In this document: piece by piece, positions 11,187 to 22,230 of the stretch
How positions within the stretch are numbered: the stretch's first letter is position 1
How the letters are laid out: each line of letters starts with the position of its first letter
Assembly (NCBI GenBank): GCA_022818135.1
Contig: JAFMSR010000019.1
Span: forward strand, 5,701,773-5,765,772
Origin: Saxidomus purpurata
Taxonomy: Eukaryota > Mollusca > Bivalvia > Venerida > Veneridae
Direction: 5' to 3'
DNA length: 64,000 nucleotides
Translations under genes and position numbers: made by a program
The notes under the pieces: model-generated
Database searches by the model: none
What the model was told of the DNA's origin: nothing
Seen by the model: the letters and a program-made list of their open reading frames with translations, nothing else

Positions 11187-11278
11187 AAAACAAAAATAAT
11201 ATCAAACAGGGAATGCCACGTACCAAAAACGCAGCCTCCCCAAAACGAACCCCACAGCACCCAGAAGTGCACACCACC

Positions 11279-11326
<48 letters not shown>

Positions 11327-11418
11327 CACACGACACACACACACAATCATGTACACACACACAAATACACTACCAACACACACTAGCATACAAAGCAAAC
11401 ACACGAGGACAAAACGAA
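11187..11418 (-). mobile_element. 5'-truncated 3' end of a retroelement (family with TG array)
   Basis: On the minus strand this reads a TG array, then the conserved tail ending GATATTATTTTTGTTTT. The same tail recurs at 23925, 33838, 48443 (all minus) and 58803 (plus). The 33.8-35.1 kb copy shows it is the 3' end of an element encoding reverse transcriptase. Homology with that copy runs through the GAGGACAAAACGA text to about 11418. The copy sits inside the gypsy element, just before the open frame of the third ORF. Confidence 0.75.
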
Positions 11419-13321
11419 GTCTGCAGTAGCCACATTCAGCTGTGAAGATTGTCCTGCAGTTTTCAAGACAAAACGAGATCTGCAAAGTCATATACTGAAA
11501 GCAAACCACAAGATGGTAAGGATAGTCTGCCCTTGGTGTGTTGAAAGCAAGGTTCGATTTTTCAAGTATGTACAGGACCTCAGACGTCATGTAAAAGGTC
11601 AACACCCCATCAACTTTGACCAGCTGCCACCTAGAGCTCTTTCAACAACCAACTGCTTCTACCTCTGCCAGGATCCTAAAACGTATCTGTCTCTTTATGG
11701 CTCTTCATCCTTTGACTCACAAGAATCTCTTTTTATTCGCAACATCATAACCAAGTGGACAGCTGGCAGAACTCCGGGGCTTACTCACTGGTTGACTGGC
11801 TGGAATTTGGCTAAGGGTAATCTTACTTCATCAGCACCACACAACAGACCTCCAACTACACACCACTCTGGATCTTCCAACAGCAATGTTTCATCTTCTT
11901 CATCTACTTTGACTTCTACAACTACCACCAAGACATCTGACTTGAACGCCAACTCACCACAACCATTACCTACTACACGCATTCCAAAGAGGCAACATGA
12001 AACCTCAATTGAACTTCAATCCATACATATTTCTGCTGAAGTGAAAGCATATGCATCAACAGACAACAATGAAGTTCTTCTCATAAGGCTCAACCCTTCA
12101 ATCATGCACCATCACAAATACTTAGACGCACTTACAAGAAGAATCAGACATCTCCCATCTACCTTTGTTCCTCCATCTGGCAACTGGAAGCTTCATCTTG
12201 ACGCCAACATCAAAGAGCGGTGTGCTCAAATATTGTCAATTGAACACTCCTTCATTACAACTGTTCTACATCAGCCCGCTGAGCATTTCAAGGCATTACG
12301 CACCTCACCAGAACTTCTTCATCCCACAGAGACTGGGAACAACTTGAAATCACCATTCCCAGATCTTAACAACAACACTGAATCCACTACCGAAACAACA
12401 ACATTAGCTACTTCTGTGTGTTACAACAGCAAGCCACTACTGGAAAACCAACTTACAACACAGAATTCCATCCTTTCTCCTTCAGCATCAACCCAACTGG
12501 ATTATGAGTCAGACCAAGAATCTCTTCGCACACCATCGACAATTACATTACATACTGGAGCTACACCATCTCAACAAGTTGATTCACCGACATATCCAGT
12601 GCACAGCCCACCTCCGATGTACAATAATTGTCCAACACCATCTAATAATCCAACAGAAACCACTGCAACTACCACCACCACAACTACCATATCTACACCC
12701 CTCACATCATCGTCATCAACAATTTTAGATACGTCAACAGCCAGTCAGTCTGTTACTACAATATCGTCAACAGCAGAATATACACCATCTTCAGCTCTGA
12801 ATATTCCGAAGCCCATCTTCTACAAACCAACACCCATACACAAGACACCATCTGATCTAGCACGCAACCTTCTCAAAACTGGGAGTATGCCTATCTTGCC
12901 TCCAGGACGTCGTGACTGGGCAGCAGTACCAGAAGAGAGCATCTCAATCACATCACATCTCAATTGGCCTCCGAAAAACTGGACAACTTTCTCCAATGAC
13001 CAGAAATTACTAGCCACTGAATACGCCGCTATGCTGCTGGAGCAACAAGACCAATTCCATCCCATTGATAGAAGTTCGCTATTGGCAAAATACAACTTCC
13101 TGATTCTCCCAGCTACAACAGTAAAGAGTACAACAAATCATTCAAAAATGCAAGTCTTCAATTATCTAAATGTAAAGGCAATAGCAGAAGGAGCATCAAG
13201 ATCCAGTATCCAAGACCAGCTTTCACTTATTAGATGTTTCCTTCCATCACCAACCACAGACTTTCTTCAAAAGATAGCTCAAATTCCACTAAGACTAAAA
13301 GACTCAACAGCAACTGTATGA
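11387..13321 (+). CDS. accessory ORF3 with zinc fingers, env position
   Basis: The frame is open from 11387 (stop TAG 11384-11386 just before). Its first Met is at 11513, giving 602 residues. A classical C2H2 finger (CEDCPAVFK...H...H, CX2CX12HX5H, 11441-11509) lies upstream of that Met, so the true protein probably starts earlier. A second C2H2-like motif follows (CPWC...RRHVKGQH, with a longer spacer). The middle is Ser/Thr-rich low complexity with near-pure Thr runs. A conserved-looking C-terminal block starts near residue 430 (PPGRRDWAAVP, DRSSLLAKYNFLILP). No signal peptide or membrane segment, so it is not an envelope protein. Function unknown; nucleic-acid binding is inferred from the fingers. 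Confidence 0.7.
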   Translation, partial: HTKQTHEDKTKSAVATFSCEDCPAVFKTKRDLQSHILKANHKMVRIVCPWCVESKVRFFKYVQDLRRHVKGQHPINFDQLPPRALSTTNCFYLCQDPKTYLSLYGSSSFDSQESLFIRNIITKWTAGRTPGLTHWLTGWNLAKGNLTSSAPHNRPPTTHHSGSSNSNVSSSSSTLTSTTTTKTSDLNANSPQPLPTTRIPKRQHETSIELQSIHISAEVKAYASTDNNEVLLIRLNPSIMHHHKYLDALTRRIRHLPSTFVPPSGNWKLHLDANIKERCAQILSIEHSFITTVLHQPAEHFKALRTSPELLHPTETGNNLKSPFPDLNNNTESTTETTTLATSVCYNSKPLLENQLTTQNSILSPSASTQLDYESDQESLRTPSTITLHTGATPSQQVDSPTYPVHSPPPMYNNCPTPSNNPTETTATTTTTTTISTPLTSSSSTILDTSTASQSVTTISSTAEYTPSSALNIPKPIFYKPTPIHKTPSDLARNLLKTGSMPILPPGRRDWAAVPEESISITSHLNWPPKNWTTFSNDQKLLATEYAAMLLEQQDQFHPIDRSSLLAKYNFLILPATTVKSTTNHSKMQVFNYLNVKAIAEGASRSSIQDQLSLIRCFLPSPTTDFLQKIAQIPLRLKDSTATV

Positions 13322-14404
13322 ACTCAACAACACAACATCAACTCAACAAAACTTTCACGAACCTTTTCTGAACTCTACAGCAACTTTTTATTAAGGCAAC
13401 TCATCAACAAGAACTTTAATGAATTCATCATGAACCAAAAAAAAAAAACCTAAAAATAAACAGTGAACTTTATTAACTGTAAATCATATACTAAACCATT
13501 CCTGGCGAAGTACCTGATGATCATCAACTCAACAATTTTCATATTATTGGTTCAACAATACTACCTCAAATTGTATTGTACTACATGAAGAACCGACGTC
13601 TACATTGGAACTATATCGTTTAACCATAATACCGATGTCTACACTGGAACTATATCGTTTAACCATAATACCGATGTCTACACTGGAACTATATCGTTTA
13701 ACCATAATACCTATGTCTACACTGGAACTATATCGTTTAACCATAATACCGATGTCTACACTGGAACTATATCGTTTAACCATAATACCGATGTCTACAC
13801 TGGAACTATATCGTTTAACCATAATACCGATGTCTACACTGGAACTATATCGTTTAACCATAATACTGATGTCTATACTGGAATCTCTACAAACTAGTGA
13901 CATTTATCCGCGACAATATTCTATGATTAAAATAAAAAGTGATTTAATTTGAAAATTTAATGAACTCTTATAGACTTTCGAACTACAGTTTAGCTCTTAT
14001 TCATAGATTCACCACAGAAATTACAAATCAGGAACAGTTAAATGAAATGTTATTAAGGTATTAAGATGAACATGAACAGAAACTTTGGGATAAGATGTTA
14101 CATTAAATATTGTAAAGCAAATGAGTAAGTATATCATGTTATTGTCATTATGCATGTTATTTATTTTCAGGTAATAGATACCCAGTTGCATTTTCTCATG
14201 TTTGTCATTTTTGAGAATTTTAAGGTTTAAGCTTACCTATTTCAGTAAAGTATATCTAAGGTACTTGCATACCCAGATAATAAGAATTGAATTATTGCTG
14301 AAAGTTCTATTTATTGTGCATTTATTAATGTATTTGATGTTTTAACTTAATGACTTATTGCTTTGTAAACTTCAGGTGAAGTTCATTCTTTAAGGTGGGG
14401 GAAG
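13322..14404 (+). other. 3' non-coding region of the LTR element with 39-bp minisatellite
   Basis: Seven regular 39-bp copies of a unit containing AACTATATCGTTTAACCATA begin near 13608, 13647, 13686, 13725, 13764, 13803 and 13842, almost identical to each other. The period is a multiple of three, so both strands stay open and give spurious 115-119-residue repeat ORFs. The rest, 13890-14387, is AT-rich with no gene. Confidence 0.85.
14388..14404 (+). other. polypurine tract
   Basis: AAGGTGGGGGAAG directly abuts the 3' LTR. It is the expected primer for plus-strand DNA synthesis. Confidence 0.75.
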
Positions 14405-15518
14405 TGTAATGACTGTATGGCTATCCGAAATACACTGTCCGAAAGTTGTCACTTATTTGATTTCAGCTTACCTTGAATTTTAGCGTAAATAAGTCATTCC
14501 TTTGTTTAATTCCATTTGTAATAATAACTTTGCTTAACACTTGATGTTTTTAGCACAGTTTATGTTCACAGAATTGTTGTGTATCATTGTATTTTGCATT
14601 TCCAGCATTTATGACACTTGCTGTCAAGTTGAAAATGTCCGCCATGTTTACTATTTTTGTTACGGCGAATTAATCGAACCAAAATTCTGTTTTATCTATT
14701 TCATGTATAATTATGCATTACAGAGTTGTATTTTAACTGAACGGTTGTTTTAAGTATTATGGAGTAATTCATAATAATAGATTACCATATTCTGAGATAC
14801 AAGAAGTAAAAGTATTAGGGACTATTTTAGTCACTTGTGCGGAAGAAGCTGGCAAGTTTTTATGTTAGAATATCAGCGTTATTTAATGTCTGTTACAGTT
14901 TTAAAGTATATTTTATGCTATTTTCAGTTAAAATGGAACCACTTTGTATTGTTAGTGATTAACTTGGAACATTTTATTAATACTTTAATTTTCTTGTCCA
15001 TCACAGTGTCCGAGGCCGTATAACTACTGTGCTGGATTGCTGGATGCTGCCAAATTCTGATTGGCTATCAGCTATTTGCCAGCATCCGCACCCTATATAA
15101 GTGGTTCAGGTCCAGTAATGGCAGCCAGTTGACAGCTCGAGCTCGGCAGCATCTGAAATTTAAGCTTGACCCATCTTTTTTTTAGAATATTTCACCTTTA
15201 GACAGTTTTCTACATTCATAAGTATACTGGTAAGACCAAGTTTGGTTATTTGAAACTGCAGATCCCTTGTATAATATTTGACAGCAGTTTGTTGATAAAC
15301 AAACAGTGTTTATCAAAGTAGTCCCATAGCAACTGGCGAGCATTGCTGGACCTGCCGCGATTTTTAATCACTTTTACCAGACTATCAGTCACTCGGATGA
15401 TATATATATATTTATATATGATTATTACAATAATCAATTAATAGATTATTGAAACAACATTGTGTTTGTCTTTTACTTTTGAGAGTCTTCAACTAAATAA
15501 TAAGCCAGGTGGCTTACA
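14405..15518 (+). repeat. 3' LTR
   Basis: Copy of 4375-5488 at constant offset 10030, followed by the ATAA target duplication at 15519-15522. Confidence 0.95.
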
Positions 15519-15522
15519 ATAA

Positions 15523-17624
15523 ACTACAAAGCTTTCTTCGTAATCGAACTAAAATAAATTCGTATAAACTAAATGGTTCGAACTTTTAAGGCACGCAAGC
15601 TCATTGTTCCCGCCATATCAACTCGTTCAAAATAGTATTTCGCCATATAAGTTCAATAACATTTTCGTAAATTAGGATGTTGTCCTTAAATAGCTCATGT
15701 CAGTCATTGTTTCTTAGAAGCAAAATGTATATTTTGATTTCAAACGCTGAGCGATTATAGCTCTCAAGCATTGTACTGTAGTTGTATGATTACATTTCCA
15801 TTTTACTCATTTCACAATATATATTGCATATTCGCATACATTCTATTATAAATTTGACCTATAATAAAATGGAAGTGTCACGTTTAAAGTAAATCAGTGA
15901 TAAGAGTTTTTTTATTAAGTAATTTAGTATTGATATAAAATATCAGATATTATCTGATTTAAACTAACCGCCTACCGAGATATGTTAAGGATGAGCTGTT
16001 TTGGCCAATCACCACCCTTCTGCTGGCATCTGTTTGAATATAACAATTCGCAATCACGCTCTCTTTATCAGGTACATTGCCATGTACCATGTTTTCGTTA
16101 CTAGTATGATTATCTAGATTAGAGAGTAATACTTTTGGAGTTGAGTACACGGAAAAAAAATGTCAGCATAAGTCTTGTACATTTGTACCTTTAAGCCGTT
16201 TGTTTCCAAAGGTATACTTAAACTGTTGTACACTACATCATATCTAGGTTGTTCATTATTGCTTCTTTTTTTATAAAGAATTCGTGAACCGAAAGATAAT
16301 TCGTCCTTTACTAGAGAAGGCGGGGAGGGGGGGGGGCATCTATAGTCGGGATAACCACCGAACATCGGAGAGTGATAAGTGTGAACGATGGATGCCGCGA
16401 AACCATTTCAATCGTTGTCGCCATCTCGGCAATAAATATTTATATCTTCAGTGCGAGGAGGTGAGCTAGTATTGTATCACGTGACGTTAAAAAATTAATA
16501 TCCATAAATGCAGGAAAGGTTAGATGTTGACGTAAAATATAAATTGCATGAATTTACATTTGCATGTTGTTTCATTGTACAATACGAAATGCAGTTGACA
16601 ATCAATCCGTTTTCATTTGATTAAATCCTGCTGAACTGACGTCAATGCTCGTTACTTATTTATCTTTATGTATAACACACATTTTAGATTCTTCATTGAT
16701 AATACAGATTTGTCATTGGAGCATGGGGAATAAATTTTTGACTATTGACGTCACACACAAATAACTAAACATTGCCTGGTATGTGGTATACTACAGCGTG
16801 CTTAAATAGATGTGCTTTAAGCGAGCTAAACAGGAGTGTAAACTTGTAAATATTGCTTATCTCCTAACCCTATTGCTTATGTGTACATAAAGTGGATTTA
16901 ACCTTGTGCTTAAAATATTCATTATCCCAAGCTGAGTGCCTCGGTATTGGAAACCCTTTAGCGTCCGTCAGGGTGACAGAGGCAATCCATTACAGTATCG
17001 AAATTACTGTTCCCACAAAGTAAAATGTCTTTCAAGCTTCTTTCAGTAACGGAAATAATAGCATGCTAATTAAGGTGTATTAATAAAGGCAATACAATAC
17101 ACGATGACGTGTAAATAATGCTTTAAACCTAAATAACATATAAATGAAAATGTTTATTTTTGCCAAACAATTTAACAAACTTTGCCAAACTATTTAAACA
17201 AACCTAAAATAAACTATTCATTTACATAAAAAGGAAATCAGGAGCGCTGGCGCTGTTGACGTCGCAATGATTACACAGTGTCAGCATGGTTTGTCTTCTT
17301 ACTTTTAGTTTACTTGGTTCAACTAGCGACAGGTTTTTCAGTACTTTCAGTGCTTTGATATAATTTTGGTTAATATGTATTATCTTTTACTTTAAAAACA
17401 AAATATAAAATAACTATTAGATTTCCGGAAATTATCGATATTGTTTTACAATTCGAAGAGCAGGATCGCTCGTTCGCGGATTCATGGTCTCGTGTATAGA
17501 GCCGGAGATAAAAAAATCGCGAACTTTCTATCTAACGATTTGAAAGTGATTTACAGTATTTGATTGGTGGACGCTGGATGCAGACTACAATGATTTTCGT
17601 TGATTTGACCGGTCTCCTATGACA
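15523..17624. other. non-coding, nothing recognised
   Basis: AT-rich with no supported gene. A G-run at about 16319-16336 is low-complexity. The short ORFs here are domain-free. Confidence 0.5.
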
Positions 17625-18722
17625 TGTAAAGGCTGGGGACCAGGTAGACCACCCTCTTATAAAGGATGTCTGGATTAAGGCTGGGTACCAGGAAGACCCG
17701 TTCTAATGAAGGATGTCTGGATTAAGGCTGGGACCAGGAAGACCCGTTCTAATGAAGGATATCTGGATTAAGTCTGGGGACCAGGAAGACCACATTCTAA
17801 TGAAGGATGTCGTGATTAAGGCTGGGGACCAGGAAGACCACGCATTAATGAAGGATGTCGGGATTAAGGCTTGGGACCAGGAATACCACATTCTAATGAA
17901 GGATGTAAGGATTAGGGTTGGGGACCAGGAAGACCTCATTCAAATGAAGGATGTCTGGATTAAGGCTTGGTACCAGGAAGACCACATTCTAATGAAGGAT
18001 GTCGAGATTAAGGCTCGGGACCAGGAATACCATATTCTAATGAAGGATGTCGGGATTAAGGCTCGGGACCAGTAAGACAACATTCAAATGCAGGCTGTCG
18101 GGATTAAGGATGGGACTAGGAAGACCACATTCTAATGAACGATGTCTTAATTAAAGCTTGGGACCAGCAAGACCACATTCTAATGAAGGATGTCGGGATT
18201 AAGGCTGGGGACCAGGAAGACCACACACTAATGAAGGATGTCGGGATTAATAATTGAGACCAGGAAGACCACATTCTAATGCAGGATGTCTCGATTAAGG
18301 CTAGGGACATGGAAGTCTTCTATTATAATGAAGGATGTCTGGCTGGGGACCAGAAATATCGAATTGTAATGAAGGATGTCGGAATTAAGGCCGGGTACCA
18401 GGAAGACCACATTCTAATGAATCATGTCTGGAATGAAGGTGGGGACCAGGCAGACCATACTCTAATGAAGGATATCTGGATTTATAGTGGGTACCAGGAA
18501 GACCAACCTCTGATGAAGGATGTCTTTATTAAGGCTGGGTAGCAGGCAAAGACCACACTCTAATTAAGGATGTCTTGATTAAGGCTAATGAACAAGAAGA
18601 CCACACTATAATAAAGTATGTCTGGATCAAGACTGGGGAACAGGCAGACCATATTCAAATGAAGGATGTCTGGTTTAAGGGATCGTACAAGGAAGACCAC
18701 ATTCTAATGAAGGATGTCTGGT
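17625..18722. repeat. 48-bp minisatellite, about 22 units
   Basis: Units carry AATGAAGGATGTCTGGATTA then AGGCTGGGGACCAGGAAGAC and CACATTCT. Spacing is 46-48 bp with many point differences. Where the length is exactly 48 (16 codons) both strands remain open, which explains the ORFs at 17713-18075, 17703-17939, 18116-18310 and 18279-18542. Nothing suggests a translated protein. Confidence 0.9.
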
Positions 18723-19519
18723 TCACATAAATGATGGCAGTATTACAAATGGCAATGGAATAGCCATAATGACTGTTAGAACTCAACAGCTTTAGTAATT
18801 TGCTTTTGTAATAAGTTTTTTAAATGTACTTTACATAGATTATTGAATGGGCTACCGATTTTGACTGAAATGTATAGTTTAAACTTTAAGGTTAGGTGAT
18901 ACTACTCGCAAATATTCTGTTAGTTATCTTCTTGAAGTTATTTAATTTTATTCCAGTTTAAGGGAGTGTCTCTTAAAATATTTGACATCCTTGTGCTGAT
19001 AAGTAAGCGACTTATTAGAATGACATTGAGTTTTTTTCAGATATTAAATTCAATTTTCGGCAAAGTATACGTACGTATATGTAGAATCTATTTTAAATCC
19101 TGCATTGAGGTGTGGGCACAATTTTCATTATCAATGATATTGACTGTGATTGTGTGACCCACAGTTTAAACTTAAAACACGTTTGAAGAAGCCAATCCGT
19201 GTAGAAATCGTTTGGTACATGTATGTGGAAACTTTCAGAATGTGTGTTTCTTGGGTAAGGTATTTTGTAAATATAAACTGGGAATGTATGTAGCGTTAAT
19301 AAATGATCAAATCGAAACTTAAACTTAGCCCTCTAGAACCCAAAGTAACACATCTGCTACATACAAGTTTAAATAATGAAAATTTAATAAAAAATTACAA
19401 CCCATATTGTGTTTATTTCTAAAGAACTATCCTTTGCAAATATGTTAAAACTATCCTTGCACTTAGTTGTGGAATTGTGCAGTTACATCCCTTTGTTATA
19501 CAATCACCATTTGTAGTAC
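18723..19519. other. non-coding; possible piggyBac-type terminus
   Basis: At 19324-19346 TTAGCCCTCTAGAACCCAA resembles a piggyBac-type terminal repeat, and matches in reverse complement the end beside the dead piggyBac at 39.98 kb. No transposase lies next to it. The rest is unremarkable. Confidence 0.35.
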
Positions 19520-19521
19520 TA

Positions 19522-20709
19522 CAGTAGTCGGAACGTAATAGTTGTCAAAATTTGCCTATATCGTGCGTGTAACGTGCGTATAACGAGCGTGCGCTCATCG
19601 TGTATTTTGGCAATCGTATATCGTGTATCACATAATTTCATTCATCGTGCAACGTGCACCATATACTATACACGATATACAATACACGATTCCCGGTGCA
19701 CGATAAGCCTATACGGTATACGATTCGATATTGTATTCAATTGTTAATTGTTTTACTAAGCGTGTACATCTCCGAAAAAAGAAATAAAGTGCTGACTTCA
19801 CATTGTATTATTTTGTATTCGCCAGTGCAATACGGACAATAATGACTTCCGGGACAGGTGATAGACAGTTAACACCTGAAATCCGAATTATATTTCATTG
19901 ACGGAAAGGATATTAGTTTTCTTCGAAATCTAAACTGTTGTTGTCACAGCGTTTTTTTAAGTGCAGTAGACAAGGTATAAGGAAATTTATTAGGAATTAT
20001 AACAGGAAAGGGAACATCTACATTTACTACTTTAGAAGGTAAGCTATTGAATATTTATTGGGTACACATAATATGACGAATTGCCGACTCAACGATAGTT
20101 TTACAAAATCAGTTAAATTCCGAGCAAAAATTAATAGAATAATTGTACAGTACCTTATTTAAATTGCATCTTGCTTAGGATAATCCATGTATTCGTTATA
20201 AAAATAATCGCCACTCGAAACACATAAAAAATTGAATGATTTGTTGAAAAGATAATTATGTTGACTTTCAAAAAGACAAATGGATATTGTCTTTTGTGTT
20301 GTGTCGTTTTAAAGATAGCTGTTGACAGCTATTAACTTCCGCTCTAACTTTCCGAAGTATTTCTGCTACTGTGTAGGTGCGACGCCTGTAACTAATTGGA
20401 CTTATTATTTTGGTCTCATTAAACTGTATAAGGAAAACAAATTGTTAAAGAGAACCAAAAAAAACCAACAAATTTGATGGAGGGGGGGGGGGAATTAAAT
20501 TTAAGTGAACTGTAAAAAGTCAAAAGTAATCGTATTACGTGTATTCCGTCTAACGTGTAGCGTGCAGCGTGCGCCTCGTATATCGTTCCTATCGTGTATC
20601 GTTCTGAATCGTGTACCGTGTATTACCGTACGTATAACGTGCGTATATCGTGCGTACATTGTGCGTGTATCGTGCGCTCCGTGTGACAACTGTTACGTTC
20701 TGACTACTG
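19522..20709. mobile_element. non-autonomous TIR element, 1.19 kb, TA target
   Basis: The left end CAGTAGTCGGAACGTAATAG continues GTTGTCA, and its reverse complement is found at 20684-20709 with two mismatches (26-bp TIRs). TA dinucleotides flank both ends (19520-19521, 20710-20711), as for Tc1/mariner-type elements. Just inside each TIR is a low-complexity block of CGTGTATCGTGCG-like text (19558-19720 and 20535-20680) in the same orientation. A diverged relative of the right end is at about 45530-45680. No transposase. Confidence 0.7.
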
Positions 20710-20808
20710 TAAAAAGGTGACAGAAAGGTCAGCTTATTTTCCAGGTGAAGTACATTGTTTCAACAGGTAAATTTTATGTTATTGTCATTTTCGTAAAATG
20801 TTAGACTA

Positions 20809-21110
20809 CAGTAAACTCAGCTTATAACGATATTCAGGGGACAGTAGATTTTATATCGTAATATCCGAATATCGTTATATCCAATGTAGACCACTGGCGG
20901 CGGCCGAAACCGAAAGAAGATTTAGCGTGCTTGATTAAATTTGATCGATTAGCCGTTATCGTTATAGCGCCGGTCATTGTCACGCATTCACACCGTCTCG
21001 TAAACTGTATTTATCTTTTTAAAAGGGAAAACAAAGCGTTCGGGACCTTGAAAACGCATCGTTATATCCGAAATATCGTTACATGCAATATCGTTACATC
21101 CGGAGTGAAA
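20809..21110. mobile_element. pogo/Tigger-like terminus, truncated
   Basis: TACAGTAAACTCAGCTTATA at 20807 followed by repeated ATCGTTATATCC text is the style of pogo/Tigger-type ends. It matches the first 11 bases of the complete MITE at 31300-32148. No matching right end is seen. Confidence 0.45.
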
Positions 21111-21159
21111 GTATATGAAATATAGAAGGCCAGAGTCGGGACTGCAACAACAGCATCGT

Positions 21160-21607
21160 TTCATGTCCGTTTGGCCAAAACAGATTGTTTTGCATTTCTG
21201 TGTGTTGAATGGAAAATGGCCAGTCTAAATTCCTCCATAAAATAGAATGTTTCATCTTCAAAAACATGATAAATTGTAATATTGCTATATCTTCGGGTTT
21301 TTTTAAACTCTGTAGTCTGTTTTGTATCATCACTGAAAAGCCTACGATTCTTTAATTGCACTGCCTATGGTAAGTCATTAGTCGTTAATATATAAGGCTA
21401 GTTGCATGATACAATTATATACAATACAAAGAGCAGTGGTCCGAAAATATTACCCTGGGGTACACCAGATTTAATGTTTATCCTGTTTGATTTATTTCCA
21501 TTTATAACCACTATTTGCTTCCTTTTTCTGAGAAAGCTTACACTCCACGAAGCCAAGTTACTGGGTATATTGTATGCCTTTAGCTTTCGGAGAAGTCCCT
21601 GAATCAA
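21160..21607 (-). pseudogene. LINE reverse-transcriptase remnant
   Basis: The minus strand at 21398-21607 reads GVPQGNIFGPLLFVLYI, the conserved non-LTR retrotransposon RT block (GVPQGS-LGPLLF), preceded by SWSVSFLRKRKQ. About 60 codons on, a second frame gives LFSDDTK, a degenerate form of the catalytic FADDT block. Stops and frameshifts separate the pieces, so it is a fragment only. Confidence 0.75.
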
Positions 21608-21609
21608 GG

Positions 21610-22073
21610 AGTTGACTGTGATTTTAGAGGGCCGTAATTCAAATACAGCTCCCCCTGAATAACTGTAGTGCAGAATTTAAAGTACATGTACATGTATATT
21701 TGGTTGTCCATACTTATATCTGTTAGCAGTGGATACTTTAAAACCGTAAGGGGACTTTAGTAAATGTTCGATGACTAAGTGGTTGAAAAAGTGGTCAAGT
21801 GGCTATGTACAATTAAATCTGAATTCCCATCAATACTGACTACTTTGGTGAATATAACACTATATTCTAGGCTATGCCGATACGTCATACTGGCCAGTTA
21901 ACCAATCAGATTATAAGATTGCGTTCATTTCTTCAATTGGTAAAAGGTTAAAACTCAATCTAAACCGTAGACTTAAATATCATAATATGCAAGTTTATTT
22001 TCATTTAAAGGAATGAAAATCTTTTAACAACATAGATGTATTATAAATGTCATTCTCTGATGATATAGAGGAT
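21610..22073. other. non-coding, nothing recognised
   Basis: No gene or repeat identified. Confidence 0.5.
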
Positions 22074-22230
22074 AATTGTTGGTTTCGGTGTTAGATCACG
22101 TTATAATTTCAAGGAGTGGGCACCAAAAGTGATATTTTCATGAGCGGCGCAGCCACAAGTGAAAATAACTACTTTTGGTGTTCACGAGTGAAATTATCGT
22201 GATATGACATCAAAACCAACATTTGTTTTT
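22074..22230. repeat. foldback hairpin, arms about 70 bp
   Basis: Left arm GTTGGTTTCGGTGTTAGATC to ...GCACCAAAAGTGATATTTTC (22079-22139) pairs with the right arm 22157-22228 ending CATCAAAACCAACAT. The tip GAGCGGCGCAGCCAC is GC-rich. Arms are imperfect. Likely the core of a foldback or MITE family. Confidence 0.7.

Larger units (their letters stand above)
4375..15518 (+). mobile_element. complete Ty3/gypsy LTR retrotransposon with a third ORF
   Basis: Order: 5' LTR, primer-binding site, gag, pol (protease, RT, RNase H, integrase), accessory zinc-finger ORF, 39-bp minisatellite, polypurine tract, 3' LTR. LTRs begin TGTAA and end TTACA, and the flanks carry a perfect 4-bp ATAA duplication (4371-4374 and 15519-15522). 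By eye the two 1114-bp LTRs differ only at 4447/14477, 5075/15105 and 5357/15387, so insertion is recent. The integrase C-terminus has a GPY/F-type module and no chromodomain, which excludes classical chromoviruses. The exact clade needs an RT phylogeny. Confidence 0.93.

Noticed and set aside
11513..13321. ORF3 as a retroviral envelope gene
   Set aside because: No signal peptide, membrane span or furin-type site; zinc fingers and Thr-rich sequence instead.
13544..13952. repeat protein on either strand
   Set aside because: Product of the 39-bp minisatellite whose period is a multiple of three.
17625..18722. CRISPR-like array
   Set aside because: Units are contiguous and near-identical along their whole length, with no unique spacers; eukaryotic minisatellite.
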